Shown: piece by piece, positions 1 through 4,769 of the stretch
Layout of the letters: every line of letters begins with the position of its first letter
Numbering within the stretch: the first letter of the stretch is position 1
Assembly: GCA_937136445.1 (NCBI GenBank)
Contig: CAKZOQ010000663.1
Coordinates: 1-6,720, forward strand
Direction: 5' to 3'
Origin: an uncultured Gemmatimonadota bacterium
GTDB lineage: Bacteria; Gemmatimonadota; Gemmatimonadetes; Longimicrobiales; Gaopeijiaceae
DNA: 6,720 nucleotides
The notes under the pieces: model-generated
The model's database searches: none
The model's input: only the letters and a program-made list of their open reading frames with translations
What the model was told of the DNA's origin: nothing
Translations under genes and position numbers: made by a program

Positions 1-1635
1 CGCCTCCCGGGCCAGCTCCTCCAGCCGTTCCCCGACCTCGCCGATGCGGCGCTCCGCCTCTCGCCGCATTTCGGCCGCGTCGGGCATGCGGAGGACGTAC
101 TCGCGGGTGCGGGCGGTCTGGGCCGCTGGGGCGTTGTCGGTGGTCCGGGCGAAGTAGCGCACGGTGTCACCGGGAAGCAGGCCCCAGCCGGTCAGGTCCA
201 GCACGGGTCGGGCCCGGGCGGCCCGGGTGCCCTCCAGCGACAGTGTCTGGACCTGTGGCTCCTCCCGCTGACCCATGGAGGTGACCCGGTAGACCACCAG
301 CTCGAGGGAGCGGAGCCCGTAGTCGTCCTGAGCCTCCAGGACCAGCGGCTGGCGGAGCTGGGCCGGCAGCACGGTGTCCCGCCCGGGGACCGGGATGGCC
401 ACGATCGGGGGCGCATCCGCCACGAGCTCGATCTCCAGTGGCTCGGGGGCAATCTCCGCCGGCTCGCCCTCCACGTCGTCCAGGACCCACCCGAAGCGTC
501 CGGAGCGGGACGGGGTCCAGTCCCCGGAGAAGGCGGACCCGTCCAGGGCGAAGGAGACGGCTCGAGCGTCGCCCGGTACGCCGGTCGTCCCTGCGTCCGG
601 ATCGGCGGCGGAATCCGGCAGGACCATCAGCGCCGCCTGGCCGAGGCGGCGGTTCGTCCGTCCCTCCACGACCAGGCGCGAGCCTGCGGGAAGGCTCAGC
701 GGTGGCACCTCGCCCCGGTACTCCTCCGCGGGGATGCCGGTGTGGGGAGGCGGGGTCACCTGCACCCGGAGGTCGCTCACCAGGAGCGGATCCACCGGCG
801 TGAGGGTGAAGGGGCCGGCCTCGGCGCCGTCCGGAGCACGTACCCGATACTCCAGGGGGCCCGTCACCGAGGGAAAGCGGTGCACCCCCTCACCAGTCCC
901 CACCGCCACCTCGGCCGTCCGCGCCACCTCTCCGGCCTCCTGCCAGGAGAGCTGCACCGTCGCCCGCCCAGGGGCCTGGATGCGCACATCCACCGCCTCG
1001 CCGCGGCGGACCTCCCGCGAGCCTGGGAGCACCTGGAGGGCGGGAAGGACGGGATCCGCGGCCAGGGACACCGGGCGGACCAGGCCGGACCAGGCGGACG
1101 CCGTCCGCTCCGGAGCCAGGACCGCCAGCGCCACGGCCACCACCGCTCCGGCCACCAGCACCCCCATCCCCCGGCGCACCCATCCCCGGGCCCGCTCGCC
1201 CAGCCCACCTGAGAGCTCCGACTCCGAGCCCCGAAGCGCCTCCAGGGTGGACTCGGCGGCCCGCCCTGCCAGGGAGGCCGACACCCCGGCCGGCACCGCC
1301 CGACCCAACTCCAGAGGGCCGCGCACGGCCCCCTCCTCGAGCCCCGCCGCCTCCTCCATGGCCCGGGAGAGGGGCGCCTCGTCGTACCAGCGCCTGGCCG
1401 CCGCCCGCATCACTCCGGCGGCCACCGCCACGGCCACCACGAATCCGCCCACCAGCCACAACGGGAGATCGCTCCCCTGGCGCCACCCGTCCGGCCCCGC
1501 CAGCACCCACGCGAGGAGCAGCACGCCGATGAGGCCGACGGCGGCCCAGGCCACCAGCGCCCTCCAGGCGAGGACCTCGAGGTGGGTGCGGACGGCCTGG
1601 ACCCGTCCGTCCAGACGCTTCGGTGCGGGGCTCAC
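1..1635 (-). CDS. DUF4175-like membrane protein, C-terminus cut by window edge
   Basis: I translated this frame by hand: 545 codons without a stop from a GTG at 1635 to the left edge. Three hydrophobic segments (about residues 26-46, 59-76 and 157-174) have Arg-rich flanks at 77-82 and 148-155. That predicts a cytoplasmic loop between helices 2 and 3 and a large extracytoplasmic part after helix 3. Residues 180-400 look beta-rich and Ig-like. A DDYGL motif (437-441) and a stretch containing VRYFARTTDNAP and TREYVLR (about 492-516) resemble DUF4175-family proteins. The visible end (517-545) is Glu/Arg-rich and probably begins a long coiled coil. The GTG overlaps the stop of the upstream DUF4159 gene as GTGA, indicating translational coupling; no good Shine-Dalgarno is seen. 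Molecular function is unknown. The family call rests on remembered motifs, so it is moderately sure; that the frame is coding is quite sure. Confidence 0.8.
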   Translation of the reverse strand, partial: MSPAPKRLDGRVQAVRTHLEVLAWRALVAWAAVGLIGVLLLAWVLAGPDGWRQGSDLPLWLVGGFVVAVAVAAGVMRAAARRWYDEAPLSRAMEEAAGLEEGAVRGPLELGRAVPAGVSASLAGRAAESTLEALRGSESELSGGLGERARGWVRRGMGVLVAGAVVAVALAVLAPERTASAWSGLVRPVSLAADPVLPALQVLPGSREVRRGEAVDVRIQAPGRATVQLSWQEAGEVARTAEVAVGTGEGVHRFPSVTGPLEYRVRAPDGAEAGPFTLTPVDPLLVSDLRVQVTPPPHTGIPAEEYRGEVPPLSLPAGSRLVVEGRTNRRLGQAALMVLPDSAADPDAGTTGVPGDARAVSFALDGSAFSGDWTPSRSGRFGWVLDDVEGEPAEIAPEPLEIELVADAPPIVAIPVPGRDTVLPAQLRQPLVLEAQDDYGLRSLELVVYRVTSMGQREEPQVQTLSLEGTRAARARPVLDLTGWGLLPGDTVRYFARTTDNAPAAQTARTREYVLRMPDAAEMRREAERRIGEVGERLEELAREA

Positions 1636-2288
1636 GGCGCCGCCTGGCCCAGGGCGTGGAGGAAGAGGTTCACACCCATGCGCAGCGCGTCCTCCCGGAC
1701 CTCCGGCAGATCCTCGTGGACGTCGGGGTCCTCCCAGCCGTCCCCGAGGTCCGACTCGTAGCTGTAGAAGACGGCCAGCCGCCCCTCCAGGAAGATCCCC
1801 AGCGCCTGGGGCGCGCGCCCGTCGTGCTCGTGGATCTTCGGGAGGCCCTCAGGAAACTCGTACAGCCCATGGAAGACGGGGTGGTCGGCGGGGATCTCCC
1901 GGAGCTCATGGTCGGGAAAGAGCGCCGTCATCTCCCGGCGGAAGGACTCGTCGAGGCCATAGTTGTCGTCCGCGTGGAGGAAGCCCCCGCCCTCCAGGTA
2001 CGCACCCAGCGCCGCCCGCTCCGCCGGGGTGAACCGCACGTTCCCGTGCCCCGTCATGTAGAGGTACGGGTGATCGGCCAGACCCGGGTCCAGGGGCGTC
2101 ACCGTCGCCTCCCGCGCCGCCACTGGAATCCCCGTGCGGTCGCGGATCGCCTCCAGGAGATTGGCGAGGGACGAGGGGTTGGCGTACCAGTCCCCACCCC
2201 CGTCGTACTGGAGACGGGCGATGGTCACGGAATCGGGGGCCGGAGCCACCGCGAGGGAGGCCACCGCCGCAAGGACGAGGAGGCTCAC
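1632..2288 (-). CDS. DUF4159 domain-containing exported protein
   Basis: This gene encodes 218 residues from a GTG start. The N-terminus (residues 1-17, leucine/alanine-rich and ending AVAPA) resembles a signal peptide but lacks a basic residue, so export is likely, not certain. The family signatures are YDGGGDWYANP (28-38), LYMTGHGNVRFTPAE, then an EGGGFLHADDNYG segment and HPVFHGLYEF. DUF4159 is thought to adopt a class I glutamine amidotransferase-like fold; I see no complete Cys-His-Glu triad, so a binding role fits better than catalysis. It sits 39 nt after rsmI and overlaps the DUF4175-like gene by 4 nt. The first in-frame stop upstream is the rsmI TAG itself, so no start further upstream is possible apart from non-start codons. 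No Shine-Dalgarno is visible. The exact biochemical role is unknown. Confidence 0.88.
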   Translation of the reverse strand: MSLLVLAAVASLAVAPAPDSVTIARLQYDGGGDWYANPSSLANLLEAIRDRTGIPVAAREATVTPLDPGLADHPYLYMTGHGNVRFTPAERAALGAYLEGGGFLHADDNYGLDESFRREMTALFPDHELREIPADHPVFHGLYEFPEGLPKIHEHDGRAPQALGIFLEGRLAVFYSYESDLGDGWEDPDVHEDLPEVREDALRMGVNLFLHALGQAAP

Positions 2289-2327
2289 CGGGGGGCTCGG
2301 GGGAGCGGGCTCAGGGGGTGCAGCGGG
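2289..2327 (-). other. C-rich spacer between rsmI and the DUF4159 gene
   Basis: Read in the direction of transcription, this 39-nt gap has about 25 C and 8 G, including runs of five and six C. It contains no Shine-Dalgarno in front of the DUF4159 GTG and no strong hairpin. C-rich, G-poor RNA can bind Rho or ribosomal protein S1, but the stretch is shorter than a typical Rho site. Confidence 0.35.
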
Positions 2328-3161
2328 CTACTCCAGCTCGTGGACGATGCGGTAGGCGGTGTTTTTCGGGATCTCCAGGCGACGGGCGACCTCCCGAGCC
2401 ACGCCGCTGGGGCGCCCGCCCTCCTCCAGAAGAGCACGGGCCAGGACGCGAGCATCCTCTTCCAGGACGCGCGGATCCACCGGAGCGTTGTCCCGCGGGG
2501 CCACCACCACCGTCACCTCCCCCTTCGGCGGGTGGGCCTCATAGTAGCGGCGGGCTTCGACCAAGGTTCCCCGCGTGAACTCCTCGTGGACCTTGGTGAG
2601 CTCCCGGGCCACGGCCACGGATCGCCCCGCTCCGCACAGCGCTTCCAGCTCCTCCAGAAGCGCCACCAGGCGGTGAGGGGACTCGAAGAGCACGACCGTC
2701 TCGTCGGAGGTGGCCACGCGGTTCAGCAGGGTCTCCCGCTCGCCCCCCTTCCTGGGAGGAAAGCCGAGGAAGGCGAAGGTCTCCGAGGGCAGCCCCGAAC
2801 CCACCAGGGCCGCCAGGACGGCGGACGCGCCGGGAATCGGCACCACGGTGTGTCCGGCCTCCGCCACCGCCGCCACCGTGCGGGCCCCGGGGTCGGAGAC
2901 CAGGGGCGTCCCCGCGTCGGACACCAGGACCAGCGCCTCATCCGACCCCAACCAGCCGAGGATCTGCTCGGTCCGCCCTGCCTCGTTGTGCTCGTGCAGG
3001 GAGACCAGGGGCGCAACCGAACCGACGTGGTCGGCCAGGATCCGGGTCCGTCGGGTGTCCTCCGCGAGGATCCGGTTCGCCTCCCGGAGCAACCGCGCTC
3101 CGCGGACGCTCAGGTCCTCCAGATTGCCGATGGGGGTGCTCACCAGGTAGAGGGTGCCCAC
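2328..3161 (-). CDS. rsmI: 16S rRNA (cytidine(1402)-2'-O)-methyltransferase RsmI
   Basis: RsmI uses S-adenosylmethionine to 2'-O-methylate C1402 of 16S rRNA in the decoding centre, acting in the cytoplasm. It belongs to the SAM-dependent tetrapyrrole methylase fold. Visible family motifs, numbered from the chosen start, are STPIGNLEDLS (8-18), AEDTRRT (33-39), VSDAGTPLVSDPG (80-92, the SAM site), PIPGASA (108-114), FLGFPPRKG (131-139), LFESPHR and ARELTKVHEEF. The C-terminus ends in a helix-turn-helix-like segment (VAREVARRLEIPKNTAYRIV). The length of 277 residues is close to the 286 of E. coli. I prefer the GTG at 3161 because an AGGA lies 6 nt upstream and the family normally starts just before TLYLV. 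A GTG at 3212 would add 17 residues with no ribosome site. The gene follows trxA after about 115 nt and precedes DUF4159. Confidence 0.95.
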   Translation of the reverse strand: MGTLYLVSTPIGNLEDLSVRGARLLREANRILAEDTRRTRILADHVGSVAPLVSLHEHNEAGRTEQILGWLGSDEALVLVSDAGTPLVSDPGARTVAAVAEAGHTVVPIPGASAVLAALVGSGLPSETFAFLGFPPRKGGERETLLNRVATSDETVVLFESPHRLVALLEELEALCGAGRSVAVARELTKVHEEFTRGTLVEARRYYEAHPPKGEVTVVVAPRDNAPVDPRVLEEDARVLARALLEEGGRPSGVAREVARRLEIPKNTAYRIVHELE

Positions 3162-3167
3162 GGGTGT

Positions 3168-3172
3168 TCCTG
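3168..3172 (-). promoter_or_regulatory. Shine-Dalgarno supporting the inner rsmI start
   Basis: The minus strand reads CAGGA here, 6 nt before the GTG at 3161. The alternative GTG at 3212 has no comparable motif, so this site is the reason for choosing the shorter RsmI. Confidence 0.5.
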
Positions 3173-3245
3173 GCCGGTGGAAGGAGTCGGAAACGAGCCA
3201 GGCCAGAGCCACCTGGACGGGCGACCCTGGCCTGGTCGGAATGCA

Positions 3246-3266
3246 GGCCCCGAACGCTCCGGGGCC
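3246..3266 (-). terminator. GC-rich hairpin downstream of trxA, possible weak terminator
   Basis: Perfect 7-bp arms (GGCCCCG and CGGGGCC) enclose a 7-nt loop, beginning about 11 nt after the trxA stop. No U tract follows, so this may be an attenuator, a 3'-end stabilising stem or chance in GC-rich DNA, not a true intrinsic terminator. If it works, rsmI and the genes after it would be partly uncoupled from trxA. Confidence 0.35.
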
Positions 3267-3276
3267 AGGGCGTTGC

Positions 3277-3615
3277 TCAGCCCAGATGCTGCTGGATCTT
3301 CTCCTCCAGGTGCTGCCGGGGCACGGCGCCGATGACCTTGTCCACCACCTCGCCGTCCTTGAAGAAGAGGATGCTGGGGATGGAGCGGATGCCGTACTTG
3401 GCCGAGGTCTGCGGGCTGGCGTCCACGTCCAGCTTGCCCACCTTCAGCCCCTTCTCGTGGTACTCGTCGGCCAGCTCCTCGACCACCGGCGCGACGATGC
3501 GGCACGGGCCGCACCAGGTCGCCCAGAAGTCCACCATCGAAAGCCCTGCGTTCTCCTCGACCTCGCCGGCGAAGTTCTCGTCGTTCACCTCGAGGATGGT
3601 CTCACTCGTCGCCAT
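3277..3615 (-). CDS. trxA: Thioredoxin (TrxA)
   Basis: This is a 112-residue cytoplasmic thioredoxin, the normal size for a single-domain family member. It reduces protein disulfides and is recharged by thioredoxin reductase. The active site WCGPC is at residues 34-38, with the redox cysteines at 35 and 38. The buried Asp is D29 in VDFWATW, and the cis-proline is P80 in SIPSILFF. The FKDGEVVDKVIGA segment is the usual C-terminal strand region. There is no signal peptide, so it is not a periplasmic thioredoxin. The ATG at 3615 has an excellent AAGGAG 5 nt upstream. The gene is divergent from the epimerase gene across an 81-bp gap containing a 22-bp palindrome, which ends 22 nt before the ATG. 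The rsmI gene follows in the same direction. Confidence 0.98.
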   Translation of the reverse strand: MATSETILEVNDENFAGEVEENAGLSMVDFWATWCGPCRIVAPVVEELADEYHEKGLKVGKLDVDASPQTSAKYGIRSIPSILFFKDGEVVDKVIGAVPRQHLEEKIQQHLG

Positions 3616-3620
3616 ATCGT

Positions 3621-3626
3621 CTCCTT
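3621..3626 (-). promoter_or_regulatory. Strong Shine-Dalgarno of trxA
   Basis: The minus strand reads AAGGAG, 5 nt before the trxA ATG. It is the only strong Shine-Dalgarno seen in the window, which fits high thioredoxin expression. Confidence 0.8.
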
Positions 3627-3637
3627 GTCACCTGGGT

Positions 3638-3659
3638 CGGCGGACCCTAGGATCCGCCG
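3638..3659. promoter_or_regulatory. 22-bp near-perfect palindrome in the trxA/epimerase divergent gap
   Basis: The outer arms CGGCGGA and TCCGCCG are perfectly complementary, and the centre CCTAGG is itself palindromic. Only one of eleven symmetric pairs (3645 with 3652) mismatches. It lies 22 nt before the trxA ATG and 37 nt before the epimerase ATG. It could be a dimeric-repressor operator serving one or both genes, or a hairpin in the trxA 5' leader. The rest of the 81-bp gap must hold the promoters, but I could not identify convincing -35/-10 boxes. A short repeat (CCGAATCC at 3660, CCGAACCC at 3669) lies beside it. Confidence 0.45.
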
Positions 3660-3696
3660 CCGAATCCCCCGAACCCGACTGCTGTCCGGGATCTCT

Positions 3697-4104
3697 ATGA
3701 ATGCTGTTGATCGCGTGGCGTTGCCGCTGGACCACGTCGCTGTCGCCGTGCCGTCCATCGAAGACTTCCACGCAGTCTACGAATCGATTTCAGGAGCCAC
3801 CTGTTCCGACCCGGAGGTCCTGGAATCCCAGGGGGTCCGAGTCACGTTCTGCGGCTCCGTGGAGCTCATGGAACCCCTGGGTCCCGACACCATCGTCGGG
3901 CGATTCCTCGCCCGGCGAGGTCCCGGCCTCCATCACATCGCGTACCGCAGCGACGACCTCGAAGCCGATCTACGTCGGCTGGGGGGCGAGGGCTTCGAAC
4001 TCATCGACGAGGAACCTCGCGCCGGTGCCGGCGGGCATCGCGTGGCCTTCCTGCACCCGAGGAGCACGGGAGGCGTCCTGATCGAGCTGGTCCAACCTGG
4101 CTGA
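3697..4104 (+). CDS. mce: Methylmalonyl-CoA epimerase
   Basis: This cytoplasmic enzyme interconverts (2S)- and (2R)-methylmalonyl-CoA, linking propionyl-CoA carboxylase to methylmalonyl-CoA mutase. At 135 residues it is the normal size for this single-chain VOC/glyoxalase-fold family. Motifs are LDHVAVAV (11-18), VELMEPLGPD (55-64), GLHHIAYRSDDLEA (77-90), LIDEEPRAGAGGHRVAFLHP (102-121) and STGGVLIELVQ (123-133). The last block is nearly diagnostic. By family alignment the likely metal ligands are H13, E56, H80 and E130. The ATG at 3697 has a weak GGGA 5 nt upstream; the open frame extends further left, but only from this ATG does the protein look like the family. It is the sole plus-strand gene, is followed by its own terminator, and has no mutase or carboxylase gene beside it. 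Confidence 0.95.
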   Translation: MNAVDRVALPLDHVAVAVPSIEDFHAVYESISGATCSDPEVLESQGVRVTFCGSVELMEPLGPDTIVGRFLARRGPGLHHIAYRSDDLEADLRRLGGEGFELIDEEPRAGAGGHRVAFLHPRSTGGVLIELVQPG

Positions 4105-4122
4105 CAGCCCATTGCGACTACC

Positions 4123-4150
4123 CCGTCGCCCTCGGCGGTTCCTCTTTTCT
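4123..4150 (+). terminator. Intrinsic terminator of the epimerase gene
   Basis: The arms CCGTCG (4123-4128) and CGGCGG (4133-4138) form a 6-bp stem with one G-U pair and a 4-nt loop. They are followed directly by a T-rich tract (TTCCTCTTTTCT). The stem begins 19 nt after the epimerase stop, in the convergent gap with the lipoprotein gene. In the opposite direction no U tract follows, so it should act only on plus-strand transcripts. Confidence 0.75.
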
Positions 4151-4690
4151 CTACACTCCTCCGGCCTGCAGGATGCGTTCCAGCGCGACCTCCTGGACCA
4201 ACCACTGGTCCTCGTCGCCCTGCACCACCACGAAGGGGACCCGCTCCACCCGTACGTCCCGGTCCAGCCTGAAATCCACGAAGACCCGCTGGGTGGGGCT
4301 GGCCCGCCCGGCCACAGGCTCGTCGTCGACGATCAGGTAGTCCTCGTGCTCCAGCGTCCGAGCGATGACGTCCAACCGGATCTCCACCTCGGAGCGCTTC
4401 AGGCAGTCCTCGCCGCCGAACCAGGACCCGATCTTCTTCCAGAAACACCCGAAGGTGGATCCGGTGTCCCCGATGGGGCCCTGTGCCGATCCGAAGAGGC
4501 GGGACATGGAGTTCAGGTCCCGGTCGTTGGCTGCCTGGAGGAAGCGCTCCACCGTGAGCTGGGGCGCCACCGCCGCCGCGCCGGAAGGTGCGATGATGGT
4601 GGTGCTGCACCCTGAGAGTCCCATCAGGGCGAGGACCGCCAGGAGGCGGGTGCCGCGGAGCCGCCGTGCCGCAGAGGGGCGCTGGGTCAT
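4151..4690 (-). CDS. Predicted lipoprotein of unknown function
   Basis: I do not recognise this family. The frame gives 179 residues from the ATG at 4690. Residues 4-15 are Arg-rich, followed by a hydrophobic core (16-25) and a lipobox LSGC (25-28). This is a classical type II signal with Cys28 as the lipidated residue; Ser at +2 suggests outer-membrane sorting by the E. coli rule. The mature part (about 150 residues) opens with a helix (LTVERFLQAANDRDLNSMSRLF, roughly 45-66). A Gly/Trp-rich loop with Cys82 and Cys96 could form a disulfide. The rest alternates short strands, ending VPFVVVQGDEDQWLVQEVALERIL. Helix-then-strands order and size hint at an NTF2/SnoaL-like fold, an inference only. 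The frame stays open further upstream, but the lipobox position supports this ATG. It follows clpB by 79 nt in the same direction, with no Shine-Dalgarno. Confidence 0.85.
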   Translation of the reverse strand: MTQRPSAARRLRGTRLLAVLALMGLSGCSTTIIAPSGAAAVAPQLTVERFLQAANDRDLNSMSRLFGSAQGPIGDTGSTFGCFWKKIGSWFGGEDCLKRSEVEIRLDVIARTLEHEDYLIVDDEPVAGRASPTQRVFVDFRLDRDVRVERVPFVVVQGDEDQWLVQEVALERILQAGGV

Positions 4691-4715
4691 GGCCGTACTC
4701 GGAGGGGGAGAGGCG

Positions 4716-4762
4716 GGAACGCGTGGCACGTGGGAAAGGTCGACAATTCGCGCACCCGTTCC
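4716..4762. repeat. Imperfect inverted repeat between clpB and the lipoprotein gene
   Basis: Arms GGAACGCGTG (4716-4725) and CACCCGTTCC (4753-4762) pair at 9 of 10 positions around a 27-nt loop. The repeat begins 7 nt after the clpB stop on the minus strand. No U tract follows. It may be a 3'-end stem for clpB, an operator for the lipoprotein gene, or chance. Confidence 0.3.
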
Positions 4763-4769
4763 AAGGCCG

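Noticed and set aside
1076..1095. Two perfect tandem copies of a 10-bp unit (CGGACCAGGC) inside the DUF4175-like gene.
   Set aside because: Only two copies, not a multiple of three, and the coding frame reads through normally; likely chance or an old small duplication with no sign of a functional repeat.
2289..2330. rsmI and DUF4159 share a reading frame, separated only by one TAG and 13 sense codons, suggesting a read-through fusion.
   Set aside because: Same-frame neighbours occur by chance one time in three, stop codons are rare in GC-rich spacers, and a signal-peptide-like segment after a cytoplasmic enzyme makes no sense as a fusion.
1623..3335. A 570-codon plus-strand open frame across the DUF4159 and rsmI genes.
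   Set aside because: It crosses two real minus-strand genes and a gap between them, and the translation shows no family motif; a codon-bias shadow.
3154..3696. Upstream extension of the epimerase reading frame, which would overlap all of trxA.
   Set aside because: Only the portion from the ATG at 3697 resembles the family and its normal length; the upstream part is antisense to trxA.
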